Positions 11,901 to 23,606 are shown, numbered from the stretch's first letter. The stretch: 64,000 bases of DNA from Pelodera strongyloides (GCA_036852015.1 JAANDG010000343.1:92299-156298), one strand, 5' to 3'. Notes: generated from the sequence alone by a model not told the origin. A program made the numbers and translations.

Positions 11901-14900
11901 ATAATCACTCACTTAGTAATATTGCACTCCCTTCCATTGAAGGAACATCTAGTGATGAATTCAGCCTTTGTATAACTCAATGTCTTCCGTTCTTCAACTG
12001 ATAATCGGTCCAGTGCAAAAATTATATTCTCCTTGGCTTGATTGTTCAGAGCAACCGGGTCCTTGGCCTAGAATTGAAATAGATATAAAATATAATTTTC
12101 CAGCTTGGGTTGCGCGGCGCACTCAATGAGGGGAAGAACAGGCGAAAACGTGGCCCAACTCTGGCACACTCTTTGAAGTAAAAGTAAGTCATGATACAAG
12201 GAAAAAAGCCAGGAGACAGCGGCGCGCCAATAAAAAAATAGGTTTTTTTGTAAATTTAGTAAAAAAAACCAGCATACCACATAATTGAATGCTTTCTCCG
12301 TTTGTTCTTTCTTCTGTTGAAGTGGGGATATGGTAGTTGTGGGTTGAATTTCCCAGAATCGAACAACCCTTTCTTCTAAACAATTCAAAGTGAGGTCCAT
12401 GCATATAACATATACGGCCGACTTATGAAACTCTTCACTTCGTTGGCTCTACGGCTTCCTATTAATGTGAAACCGTCCGAGTTATAAATATGAGAATACT
12501 TCACTTATTAAAACGATATCCAAACTCACCTAAAGCCGTTATATTTTCCACGACTGGTTCAATTCGAACACACATTTTGATTGGCATTGCACACAGACAA
12601 TCTTGATCAGCTGATGGTTTATCCGAGAACATACAGTTGCCGAATGTGGAACATCTAATAAGAATAGATTTCTTTCTTTCTCGATAGGCTAGCTATAAAG
12701 CGTAATCCTAGTATATCAAATTTCAGCAGTACGGTGAACATTTGGCTGACGCACAAGTAGATAAAAAAAGGCGAAAATCTACCTAGGACCAAATAAAACA
12801 CATGCCGTCTTTTTCTCTCCGCGATGCACGTTGTTGCATAAAATGTCTTATTTAAAATGTACCAACATTTGCTCACCCAGTACACTTCTTCTCAGCCCAT
12901 TCCTCTGGTAAATAACACGGCCAGACGTGGTTGTTCTTTTTGTTGAAGAAACAGAGACACGTTGGCTTTGATTCATCCTGCAGATTATTCTATTGCATCA
13001 CAATATCAAAATATTCATAGAATATACACATCTAACAATAATCAGAAATTTCAGCCAGCTGGGGTATAGCTGAACGTGCAAGCCACTCAGAACTTGGTAA
13101 GAAATACCTTGTGTTTGAGTGCTTTGCAATCATGTTTATTCGTGCATTCGCACGTTGTGTACACTGCAAGAAGTCCCTCATAATGGGAGAGAATCTTCTC
13201 GTAAATCTCACGGTTGTGACGACGAATTCGAATCTGAAGAAAAGCCGAGCGTTTCGAAAGTACAACATTATATATTAAGTTTGTCTGTTTGTATGTTTGT
13301 GGGTTCACGTTACGCTCGAGCGGCCAGTAAATACCAATTAAGATCACATACAGCGGGTTGCTCAGGAACCCGATCGTTTCCAGTTGTTGTCCGTGTCACT
13401 CGATGTCTTCGCGTGTCTTCTACTGAAGCATCTTCATCCGTTTCGACGGCGAAGCATTTGTCTGCACTCTCTCCATGACACATGCACTCTTCTTCGGACA
13501 GAAGACCGTACGACCTCATACAACGGCCAAACCTTAAAATATTATTTATAAGATTAAAGCGTTATGTTACGTGGATTTTGAACTTATGCTGGATATCTGC
13601 ATTCCTTGTATAATATGCAAATTTATGTTGCCGTCGGTGCCGGAAGGGCACATGTCACAATTTGCATAAAGAACATGCATGAGGATGCAGTTGTCCAGAC
13701 ATGGTTTCACAAAAACCTTGTGCTTCAAAATAGTAGACGTACCGTAGTTCTGGTCTTTTAGTAGGGTACTTGTGCGTTATAGTAAACATACTTTGCTGCA
13801 TCCAATTAGTAATTTTTTTCACTTTACTCCGCCCCCACAGAAAATAATACCGCATATGGTGATATACCAAAAAGGTGTAGTACCAAAAAAAAAGGGAAAA
13901 GATAAACCCCTACCAATTACACATCGTACATGGCGTAATTGACCATTCGTTCCATGGTGCACAATATGGTATTGTCGGCTCTGGAATAATTATCTTATGG
14001 TACCCTATGGGTGCCGTAACTGTAATTAGCATGGGAACATTAATTGGGTTTCAAATTAACCTTGTCCATTAGTCTGTGGCCGCACACAGACACAGGATAC
14101 TGTAGAATTGACACATTCGGATTGAAACACTTCTAAGGGCCACTTCCCTGACACCTAAAACATACCTTTTTTAGTCTTTGGACCAGTTTCTACTTGGGTG
14201 CTAAAAACTACAGTTGACGTACTCGTACAAGTCCGGTTTTTTTTTGTTCTTTGCTATATATGTATAACATTTATGGGGTTCGCAAGTATGTTGAAAATTT
14301 ACCGTATCTTGGAACTACACGATAATTTTTTGCATATTACATATGCAGGTTTCGTGCAGAAATGTGGTAGTATTGACATAATCGCACCGATTTTTTGGGA
14401 TATTTGCAAACCCCATTACGTAATTACCAATTCCATTTACTTTTTCTAACAATAAGCTAATAAGCTTGACGTTATTTGAGACGCAACGCAACGTAGCTAT
14501 TTCAAACGTTCGTCTGTACGTGTACGTATCTCTACTCAGTTTCCCCATTATTATGCTTCCACTTAGGTAAATTGCGACCCAAGCGGATAAATCGAAAGGT
14601 AATTTACGTGTCTTTGACATAAAGAGACAAGACAATTGCAGGGTCAATTATCATTATTTATGGAGGAGAGATAAATCACACAAGGAAAATTGAGCTATTC
14701 ATCAAAAGCATACACCAACTAACAACAAGATTTTTAGTTATGCACAATTATCTTCATTTTTAAACATTTCAAAATTAATAACCCCCAAATTACTTTCACA
14801 AAGAGAAGGAACGTCCACCACGTGGGTGGTTTTAAATATAATATGAGAGGTTTAAAAACTTTTGGAAGAATTTCGCAAAGTACTTGAGAATTTCGAAGTA

Positions 14901-17540
14901 ACACTGAGGAACTACGAGAATTTTGCTAGGGCAAACTGTGACTAGAGAACATGAAGTATATTGTAGTTTTTCATGGTATAACTAATATAATGGTGCGTAA
15001 AATTTTCTATTCTGGCATTGAAGAGAAGAAATGTGCCTAACGATGGATACGGTGAAAAGTAAGGTGAAAACAGACTTGGCATACTGTTTTACGCAGCTTC
15101 TGACAAATACTTTTTTTTGTAATGTAATTATATCCTTTATTTCGTTAGATGTCTAGTGTTTTCGTATAAGCATTTGTTTATTTTGCAAACATTTGCAAAA
15201 TAAACAAATGCTTACACGAAAACACTAGACATCTAACGAAATAAAGGATATAATTACATTACATTTTGTTACACTGACGGAACTTGCAAGCCGCGTGTGG
15301 CGTGCAAAGTCCATTTGGCAACGTGATGGCATGCAAAATGCACGCGGAATGGAAACGGCGTGCAACTTGCCCGCCGATATCACGCCGCTTGCACGCGAAA
15401 AGCCTGAGGCGAACGTTACGGCGGCAACTTGCACGCCTATACGAAACGGAAGAATCTAATTAAAAATAAAGAAGTCAACCTTACCCGTTCAAGCGAGTCG
15501 TGTTCCACACACACGCCCTCGTTACATTGACAGAGATAAAAGGATGATTCATTTTCATTTTTCTCCGTCTTTCCTAATTCTTTCCCAGAACAAATCGATA
15601 TGGTCCATTGTTCGATTGGGGCACAACTCCAGTAGAGGGATTCCGAAGTAAACGAAGCGCATATCTAAAGATACATACATATTTGTTACAATATTGACAA
15701 TATGCTTTGCACGCATACAAAATTGACAACATTTCTACTTTCTACCAGGGACATCTTTTTCTTTATTATTATTTCTCTCATGGGTTTGTTTTCAGGAACA
15801 ATTTTGCCGGTTGATTTGTTGATGTTGTATGTTTGTACTCGGAAGTGTTACACACATAATCATTCGCATACCTGCTATTTTATCTAAGCTGTAAACCTAT
15901 TACTTGATGCACCTTGGTCCACTAAAGAACAGCGAACGGCAACATGCTCTTCCTCATAAATTCCATACATTTTTCAACAACTTTTGCAAGTAAAACCCTC
16001 TTTCTCCAAATAATTTGGTCATTTGTCTGAAGCAAGGAAGCGTGAAATTCTACGTATCAAGCATAGAAAGTGTATTTATCTTTGAACTTTTTTTCTTCGA
16101 AAACGAAACAAAAGGAAACGTGTGTTCTGGAAGGAAAATTGAGTGAAAGGGGAAGGATTAGACACTTTAAAGGGATTTAGTAATGGAGTATTAGGAGTTT
16201 TGGTAAAAGAGAAGAAGCACATGAAGATACATTTGAAACTAAAACTATTTTTGGATTCTGTATCTAAAATGATCGAATAATCAGATATTTACAAATATGA
16301 AAGCGTTTTTATCAGACATATTGGGACGGTTGGAAACAGTTATGCTGTAATTAGCCAAAATATGAGGATTTCAGAAATATTACTGTGAAAGCTCATTTTA
16401 TGTCACATCGAAAAAGTAGGTTAGTTCCGCAAGAGGACCTCCCAGAGTTTCGTGCATACCGGGAGTCGGCTCCTGGGCCGGGTCCTGGGAGCATACACAA
16501 TTTGAATCGTTTCAGGCAATTTCAATTATCAGCATGATCTAATTACTTACACATCGCTGTGTTCCGTTCCCCGTTGGAATCCATATATTACCGTCACGTG
16601 CACAGTAAACTCGTGATGCAATCGGGGTTTCTGAACGATTTATTTTTCATGTTTTTGTTAGAAATATTATATGTTCATTTTTACAAATTTGTTTTTTCCT
16701 TTTGTTCGGGTTTTTTAGTTGTAAATATGCTTAGAATAACTGCTAGTGCCCCAAAGAAATCAGTGTAACCGGCATAACAACACTACAACAGCTATAAACA
16801 AGAAACGGCTTTTCCCAAGTAAAAGTCCACAAAATCCCAAGTAAAAGTACAGAGTGAAAGTAACCAACTTGAGTCACGGCTGAGATTCGGTAATGCTCTG
16901 CGTAGTCTGAACGGAATACTCTTCTGCTCTGATTCTGACGCGCTTTTCCGAATCGCTTTATCTAATGAATCTAGCTGAAAAGAAATTATATTCTTAGGCG
17001 GGAAATGTAAATTTTCTTCTTAGGATTTAAAGCGGTGTGACACATGGTTTGTGAAACGGTGTCAGATTGATTACCCTGTATTATATTATATTATCAATAT
17101 GTTCCACATCCGGCACAAAATGGCACAGCAAGCCACGCACAATATACATGCAAATACAGTTCTCCGAGAATTGCTTCACAAACCACGTACCATACCACTT
17201 TAATGAAAGCAAGTTTATATATACTGCAAATCTCAAAATCGTACCGTATCCTTTATATCGCCCCTTTCCAAAGCCTTCGATGTTTTATATGGATTGAGAT
17301 TACAGACGGTTACAGAGGGAAAAGCAATATTTTTGTATTTTATTTCAACGTTTACTATTATGTCGTTCCTGTAAAGATTGTATAAAAATAGAACCACAGA
17401 TTACAGATACTAAATTGATCTAATACTGATCTAAAAATGACCTAAAAGTGATATGATACTATAAAAGTGACCTGAAAGTGATCTAACTGTATTTATTGTC
17501 TTAACTATGTATGTTTGTGCGCACCTTTGTGGTGTAATAA

Positions 17541-17582
<42 letters not shown>

Positions 17583-18748
17583 AGCAAGCACTGAACCGAT
17601 GCTATGCTGATCTTATAATGGAGGTAGCGAACCAATCATAGGTTACTTACTGTTATAGCAATGCACCTTCCTAATTACCTCTCAAGTCTCGTTCAATTTA
17701 GCAGGAAAACTGCTGTCAATTATTAGTAAATAATAATATACAGAATAATTCACAATAATCCATGCAAACTTCACATACCTCAAAAATTTGAGTACAATAA
17801 GATATGCTTGGTATCCAAACGCACAGAAACAGAATAAAAATAAAAGCAACCATAAAAAGCGACGAAATCCTTTGGAAACATAGGCACGTGGAATACCATG
17901 CGCACTGAAAAATATAGATAATTCGGGTTTCTTTTAATACAATTTTATTGTAAAGGGAGTTGTAGGTTTGCATCCCGTTTCAAAAAGGACATGTCCCCAT
18001 ATTCTATGCGATACGGTTTCACTTTACTGTTATTACCAGATCTTATTATGTAAAGGAGAATAGTTTGCCACAATGTCCGCAACGGACTTCGCCGAGCAAA
18101 TGAGAATATATCAAGTTCGCTTTCGGGTATAAAAGGAGAGTCGGAGCCCAGTGTTGAGCGAGCCAACGAGCTCTGCCATTACTTTTTCTACGCTTCAGGC
18201 GTTTGGTATAATAGGCCAACGTTATGTGCAACTCTTCAAAAATAAGCGAGTCCTCTACGTCAGCGGAAAGCACTCACTAAGTTATTGTATTACCCTCACG
18301 ATATACATATTAGAAAGGGCAAGAATCCACCTTTGGGGAAGCTTACAATTTTCAAATTCCCGCGTAGGATTACACTGAACTCTCGCGGGATAGAAAGACT
18401 ATTCTGTATATTAGGTTGCATACCCGTTTAGAAGATTACTAGTTCAGTGACCCGTTTGTGAATAAAATCTCTCTTTGTGTTCTGTGCTTCTCATTAAAGA
18501 TTAACAAACTTCCGCTGAAGTTGCAGTTCACCAAACAACAAAAAGATACTTAACTTTAGGCTTTCTTCAAGGCTTCTAGACATCATTCCTATGAAAAGCC
18601 ATGTCCCACATTTAAAGTTATTTTATTCAGTTCCCTCGTTTTTTGTGTGTGAAATGAATTTTCGCACATTATACAAAACCAGTTCACTTGAATGTGAGAG
18701 ACTGCCAAATACGGAACAGAGACTTGCATAATAGGGCATGTTTGGAAG

Positions 18749-18793
<45 letters not shown>

Positions 18794-18973
18794 AGAGACT
18801 GTGCTTACTACTCAATCATCAAGAGTTTAACAAACTAGTCGATCAGATTTTAGGAATTCTGGAGAAATTCGATGATATTTTAGCATTAAATATAGGGAGA
18901 GACAAAAACAGCATGATTTTCTCTTTCTGAATCTTTCTCCCTGTCTCTCTCCCTCTCTCTCTATCTCTCTCTT

Positions 18974-19011
<38 letters not shown>

Positions 19012-19201
19012 TCACTCTCTCTCTCTCTCTTTTCTCTTCTCTTTTTTTTTTTTCTTTTTTTTTTTCCTGTCTTTTTCCCTCTTTCTCTATTTTCTCTCTG
19101 TTTCTCTCTCTTTTTCTCTCCCCCTCTATCTCTCCACCTTACCTTGTATGTTCAGCAAAATCGACGAAATCTTCTCCAAGTCTGCGTTGTAACGGAGCCA
19201 T
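8910..19201 (-). CDS. asic-1: DEG/ENaC sodium channel subunit, degenerin of the ASIC-1/MEC-4/UNC-8 group
   Basis: Twenty-five exons, all phase-compatible, give about 872 aa: 19143-19201, 17779-17904, 17245-17368, 16878-16974, 16551-16630, 15485-15664, 14061-14154, 13914-13980, 13352-13532, 13108-13233, 12877-12977, 12530-12654, 12278-12375, 11913-12067, 11708-11811, 11302-11462, 11019-11114, 10797-10911, 10586-10667, 10326-10401, 10148-10189, 9921-9974, 9638-9712, 9210-9374, 8910-8945. Seen: the gating His-Gly (22-23) in [11 protein letters not shown]1 at about 37-61, [12 protein letters not shown] (78-89), an extra cysteine-rich region (about 140-450), [65 protein letters not shown], and TM2 with [11 protein letters not shown], whose G-x-S (798-800) is the selectivity filter. 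A basic cytosolic tail follows. The family forms trimeric Na+ channels in the plasma membrane. The N-terminus is short (19 residues before the first split codon). Family: near certain. The asic-1 name rests on domain layout and on innexin neighbours, and is inference. Confidence 0.9.
9010..9130. other. GC-rich segment in the last degenerin intron
   Basis: A run of GGCGA and GGGCGA motifs between the last two degenerin exons. It is GC-richer than the rest of the intron and may be part of a mobile element. No gene seen. Confidence 0.3.
14271..14417. repeat. MITE-D copy 3, diverged, in a degenerin intron
   Basis: Ends are TTATGGGGTTCGCAAGTAT and TATTTGCAAACCCCATTA. It lies in the 1.3-kb intron between degenerin exons 6 and 7. 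Confidence 0.75.
15118..15263. repeat. Near-perfect 146-bp palindrome in a degenerin intron
   Basis: Two arms of about 72 nt, starting TGTAATGTAATTATATCC and ending in the exact inverse, meet with a 2-nt loop around 15190. I see one mismatch (GTATAAG against CTTACAC). I found no relative in the window. A transcript through the degenerin intron would fold into a long, almost uninterrupted duplex. Confidence 0.9.
15268..15440. repeat. GC-rich inverted repeat, copy 2
   Basis: Contains AACTTGCAAGCC..GGCGTGCAA on the left and GCGGCAACTTGCACGCC on the right, plus several TTGCACGC and CACGCCG motifs. It is related to 7047-7157 and directly follows the 146-bp palindrome. Confidence 0.6.
17031..17204. 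repeat. MITE-M copy in a degenerin intron
   Basis: Left end TTTAAAGCGGTGTGACACATG followed by GTTTGTGAAAC; right end TTCACAAACCACG..ACCACTTTAA. It is the clearest copy of the family. Confidence 0.75.
17540..17581. repeat. (TTA)n microsatellite
   Basis: Fourteen consecutive ATT/TTA units following TGTGGTGTAATAAA. A similar unit border occurs at 27783. Confidence 0.9.
18040..18175. repeat. TATA-containing dispersed segment, copy 1
   Basis: TATAAAAGGAGAGTCGGAGC followed by CCAGTGTTGAGC is shared with 51130-51165, and an upstream block (TAAAGGAGAATAGTTT) is shared with 51064-51085. Spacing between the blocks differs. It lies in degenerin intron 1. Confidence 0.55.
18757..19140. repeat. GA and CT microsatellites in degenerin intron 1
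   Basis: (GA)n at 18757-18800, then imperfect (CT)n/(T)n from 18930 to about 19135, ending just before the exon 1 donor. Confidence 0.9.
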
Positions 19202-19206
19202 TCTAA
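19202..19206 (-). promoter_or_regulatory. Candidate trans-splice acceptor of the degenerin
   Basis: TGTTAG on the minus strand lies one nucleotide before the ATG at 19201. An acceptor this close to the start is typical of a nematode spliced-leader site. It could also be the acceptor of an unseen 5' exon. Confidence 0.4.
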
Positions 19207-19360
19207 CAATGTTTTCAGAATAAATATTTACTAGAATACAAAAACTTTAATCTGAAATCATCGACAATCTCGGACAGTTTGAAAATTATGATATGATCAA
19301 CATTTCAAATAGTGGTGGTACAACTAAAGTCACTGTATTCGGATTGAGTACTACAAGACG

Positions 19361-19538
19361 TTAAAGCGAAACACCGGCCGGTTTTTGAACACATCGAGTA
19401 CACCAGCATTCGTATGCAGCTTATGCAAATGAGAATAAATTTGAACAAAAAATCGAGCTAAATAGTAAATTGGCATAAATACGTGAGAATTCTGTTGTCC
19501 ACGATGCGTTTCAAAAACCGGCCGGTATTTCGCTTTAA
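19361..19538. repeat. MITE-A copy 4, opposite orientation
   Basis: Well-preserved ends TTAAAGCGAAACACCGGCC and GGCCGGTATTTCGCTTTAA, with inner GTTTTTGAA/TTCAAAAAC pairing. Confidence 0.9.
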
Positions 19539-20280
19539 CTTTCATTGAAATTACAACCATTGAAATTTCTAATGGTCGGTGGGTCTAGACAATTTCGCAT
19601 CTATTTGTGTACCCAAAGGAAAATAAAGGTGAAAAGTGCACTTGTTTTAGTAGCTAACCGCTGAATTCCGTATATAATTCAACAAAAAGGCCAGAATGTG
19701 CATTCCGTCGGCTAAAGAACCACATTTGACAATCAGACAAAACACCCTGAGAGAGGGTGCATCCGGAATTTGGAATTAGACTTTAAAGAGGTACGACATG
19801 TGGTTTGGTTTGAATAACGTATGATGGACAACTGAATTTCTACTACGCGAATTTATGTGCCTTTTCGAAGACAGAATAGAGCACAGGTTGTGTAGACTTT
19901 GTGGTATTATATGTAGTTGCCAAAAGATAAACATGTGAACAAAATTCCTGTGTTACTGTTTTTATGTATGTGTAAAGAACTACAGCTAGCAGTATAGTAG
20001 GACCCAGTCATAAGCGAATAATTATATTATATCCTTCTGAAAGACATTCATTGGTCTTCTAACTGGGTCCTTATGTTGGACACAGAAATCTCCGTCTGGG
20101 CGTGGTTACAAGCTTCCTTTTTGGGGGTTCATTTCTTGGGATAATAACCCATTGAGACAGAAACCAAAGAACGATCGACATCTTTGTGAAATGGGTAATG
20201 GTCGTAGTTTGTACTTTTTACTTTTTATAGACAAGTGATTTTCAACATCAGCGTGCAAGGAGTATAATAAAGATGTGCAC
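19539..20280. other. Intergenic, no gene recognised
   Basis: A fragment of MITE-M lies near 19784. I see no coding signal. Confidence 0.4.
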
Positions 20281-20646
20281 TTTAAAGGGATCGGCTCACC
20301 TTAAATTGTGTCTGTTTTTTTTTTTTTTTTTCTATAAGAGATAATACAAATTTTGAACACAAAAAGTAGTGTTTAATTTCAATACTCACAAAGATATTGG
20401 GTGATAAAGATAAAGTGGTGGATTGATCGGCCCGAAAGGCAAAAAGATGCAATTGTCCCATACAAACAAGGCAGGACAATAATTCTTTTTGCATTTCGGC
20501 CGATCAATCCACCACTTTATCACCCAATATCTTTGTGAGTATTGAAATTGAACACCACTTTTTGTATTCCAATTTTTTATTAGCCCTTATAGAAACTAAA
20601 GAAACAAAAAAAAGACACACAATTTAAGGTGAGCCGATCCCTTTAA
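20281..20646. repeat. MITE-B copy 1 (AAAGGGATCGGYTCACC family)
   Basis: Long hairpin element. The ends TTTAAAGGGATCGGCTCACC and its inverse GGTGAGCCGATCCCTTTAA enclose long mirrored arms with AAAAAGTAGTGTTTAATTTC and CACCACTTTATCACCC. Copies also lie at 32648-32984 and 57800-58169. The two ORFs in the arms are translations of the palindrome, not genes. Confidence 0.95.
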
Positions 20647-20983
20647 CTATATGAAGGCTTGTTGGCATAGCTTTTACATATTGTAACGTTTGATGTACTC
20701 CTAGTGAAAATTATCGAAACAATTGCATAGCATAGCTAAACAGAAAATATACGCATTTACATAATGTTAGAATCCTGGATGAGTTTCGATGCATTGTTTC
20801 TATCTCTTTAATTTTACACCAAAACACCATTAAACCAGCAAATTGGACTATAAAATGGGTCTAGTCCTCAGGTCCAAATCACAAATGTAGAAAAACAGGT
20901 GCATGTTTGAAACATTTGAAAAAGGATAAATTTCTGACCTAATATTTCAGACATTAAACAAAAAGCGCCCGGGTAAATAATTT

Positions 20984-21122
20984 TAAAGCGACATTGCAGG
21001 TGGTTTGCAACGATTGCGGTGCAGCGCATTTCCGGCACATAATGGAACACATTGTACATACAGTGCATTGGAAATCAGTTGTTCATATAATACTTTAAAA
21101 CCACGTGCGATACCGCTTTAAA
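20984..21122. repeat. MITE-M copy, diverged
   Basis: Left end TTAAAGCGACATTGCAGGTGG, right end CCACGTGCGATACCGCTTTAA. The interior contains a CCGGCACATAATGGAACA segment shared with 17110. Confidence 0.65.
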
Positions 21123-22446
21123 TGCAGGAAGTTCAATATCTCGTTCTGTCTGGCCTACCCCTTTCGCTTGTGTCTACAGGATTCTTTCCTCATTTCAGAT
21201 GCATATATTCCGTAACGCATTCTCAAGCGTCTATCGAAACGTGAAATAAAAGTAAAGATAAAGGCGTAGTGGACTATCAAAGTATAAGAAATAATGTACT
21301 GTATTAATTTTATTAGTGTGTAAAGTATGCTGCTTACAAAATCACTATAGTACTGTGTTTTATATATAGAGAACACCACCAAGTCGACAGCCCTTTAGAA
21401 TATTACTTTAATAAGAAGAATGAGTATTTCCAAGATCCAAGGAAGTACTTCATAACTCTTATTTCTTCGCAATAACACGCAATTCATCAATTTTATGTGA
21501 AGTTTAGCTCGCTGAACTGAGTTATCAGCGGAGAGGCAGTAAACTTGGTGTGGATTGAAATTTCCGAAGACAATTTTTTATTTATTTCTGCATTGATAAT
21601 CGTAGCGTAGACACTACTTACTGTCGATGCGACGCCTAGGCTTGGGCGTAGGCTCCTTTACTTATGTTTATGCATAATAAGTATAAATATCCGTATCTAT
21701 TGTTTTATTATTTATAACACCACAAGGTAATATGTGCATCAAATGCTATGATGGAAATCAGTACGTAAGGAACTGTGTTTGTTTGTTTAGGTGATATCCA
21801 GTTTTTTTTTATCAAATAAGCGAAGTAGATCATGTGTAAATGGTTAGTATGTTGTATGATATTCAAGTTCAAGTACTCCATCACATTGATGAAATTTGGT
21901 TGAATATCTTTGTGAAATGTAGGAATTTCTCTTGCAGAGTGCACAATAATTCCCCCTGGGACCACGTAATCACAGGAACACTTTTTTGATATTCGCGTTG
22001 AAATATTTCCGAAAAAGGGGAAATATCTATGTGGGCAAACGATTTAAACACATAGAAACAAACACCTTTGAACTCTGGACAATGCAAGGAAATATTCATA
22101 CAAAGTAGTAATAAAACCTAGTGAATAAATGATTTTTTTTAAACAATTCATACAATGTGATGTCAATTGTTAATTTCTTTAGGTTGCGTATGGGGACAAC
22201 AACTTCCCAGTCAAGAGTAGGTAAATTATGTCGGAAAATATCTGCATATAAATGTGTTTGCATATATGATACATGCATATGCAGGTATCCCGATACGTTT
22301 CGTAATCCCGCGGTAGTCTAGTAAGCCCGCTTGTCTAGTAGTTCACTCCCTGGGTTAGATTTCAAATAAATTGGTTTTGGTGAAGTATTTTTCTCAATTC
22401 TATCCTATATTCAATTATACAGAATGTAAAATGACGAATTTGAACT
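21123..22446. other. Intergenic with fragments of an unknown dispersed element
   Basis: The segment around 21920-22060 (AGGAACACTTTTTTGATATTCG and flanks) is similar to 30620-30745. No protein-coding homology seen. Confidence 0.5.
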
Positions 22447-22452
22447 CCTTCC

Positions 22453-22531
22453 TTTAACCGCTTGGCCATCGTTGTAACTGGCCTGGATTTTGCACTCCGT
22501 TTACAAAACTACCCGGAAACCGGTTATTTTC
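22453..22531 (-). pseudogene. Inverted, degenerate copy of the tRNA 5' part and its upstream flank
   Basis: On the minus strand this reads ACCGGTTT..GTAAACGGAGTGCAAAATCC and continues into GATGGCCAAGCGGTTAAAGG. That mirrors the 5' flank (22648-22699) and the D-arm (22707-22724) of the intact tRNA about 120 bp away. The anticodon arm is missing. Confidence 0.75.
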
Positions 22532-22699
22532 CATTAGAAGCTCGAAGTTCTTAATTACATCATAGATTTCCATAACTTGCTCTCCCGATGAAAATATATT
22601 CACCTTGAAATCAGTAGGAAATATAAAGTCTGGCCCGAACTTCCCATAAATAACCGTTTTGGGGAGGTTTGTAAATGGAGTGCAAAAACCAGCTCAGTT

Positions 22700-22782
22700 G
22701 CCACGGTGGCCGAGCGGTTAAGGCGTGACGCTTATGACGTCATCCTCGAAAGAGGTCGCGGGTTCGAATCCCGTCCGTGGCA
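22700..22782 (+). tRNA. Class II tRNA with anticodon UAU (nev-tRNA-Ile type)
   Basis: A cloverleaf can be drawn in full. The acceptor GCCACGG (22700-22706) pairs perfectly with CCGTGGC (22775-22781), with discriminator A at 22782. The D-arm is GCCGAGCGGTTAAGGC. The anticodon stem TGACG/CGTCA encloses the loop CTTATGA, so the anticodon is TAT (22733-22735). A 15-nt variable arm follows, with a CCTC/GAGG stem and GAAA loop. The T-arm is GCGGG/CCCGT with loop TTCGAAT. A box (TGGCCGAGCGG) and B box (GGTTCGAATCC) are intact, and short T-runs follow at 22787 and beyond. A normal tRNA-Ile has no long variable arm. Tyr, Leu and Ser identity are the usual reasons for one, and the A73 discriminator fits leucine. 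This combination matches the nematode-specific V-arm tRNAs (nev-tRNAs), reported to accept leucine in vitro. That such tRNAs occur only in nematodes is recalled knowledge. Charging here is inference. Confidence 0.93.
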
Positions 22783-23606
22783 GATCGTTTTGTTTCTTTT
22801 ACCAACATTTTTTTTGCGTTTTAATTGGTTTGCATGTATTTGGGTTAATTTTGCTTACATAGTCAGCGCATACATGCACATTTACTGTGACACGTATGCT
22901 AATAGTTCTGGGGCACTTATGCTAATAAGAGTTGGCTAATTTTTGATCACGTGTTTCCTAAATTTTACAATGGTTCCTATATCTACTACCTACTACTACT
23001 CTCGGGGTGTATCAGCCATTAGAGCGAATACCCTGAATTGAAGCTACGATGAATAGAACCAGCCAGACAAAAATTTGGGCTTGAGTCTTAGCGATGTGAC
23101 AGCGGTAAGACATACGCTTAGAAAAATGATCTTAGTTCTTACGTAACTAACTGTAGGCATTATACCACTCCTATACTTCATTAAATGGTGATACGTAAAG
23201 ATAAAGAAAACATAATATGCTTAACAAATTTCAGCAAAATCCCTGCGCCACCTCTAAGGACTGTACCGCTCCGTTGGTGTGCAGACAAGTTCCGGGGGAA
23301 AATTTTGCAGACCTCCTATCGGAAGAAAGCACAGCAATGATAAAGACGCATCATACTAACTCAAAAACATAAGCTTTATGTCTTCATCTCCCTTCACTTT
23401 AATCCAAACCCAATTGAATAAATTCCTTTACATAGTCATTGCGATCACGACGTGTACTGCTTGAAACGTATGCAACTTGATTCTCATGAACTACAGTTGT
23501 AAAGGGACAGGCCCATCAGAGTAAACCGTTATTTACGATATGTAAATAAGTAATATAAAGCGTAGTTATTACAATATATACAAAACATATTTCACCTTCA
23601 TTTACG
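22783..23606. other. Intergenic, no gene recognised
   Basis: AT-rich DNA with a possible end of another TTAAA-type element at 23500-23525 (AGGGACAGGCCCATCAGAG). No coding signal. Confidence 0.4.

Noticed and set aside
15485..15489. Alternative donor GTTGAC to join degenerin exon 6 directly to exon 9
   Set aside because: Two intermediate exons (14061-14154, 13914-13980) with canonical sites restore the phase and continue the cysteine-rich pattern.
16430..16540. Possible extra degenerin exon (Pro/Arg-rich)
   Set aside because: No acceptor in the right place, and exons 5 and 6 already join in phase.
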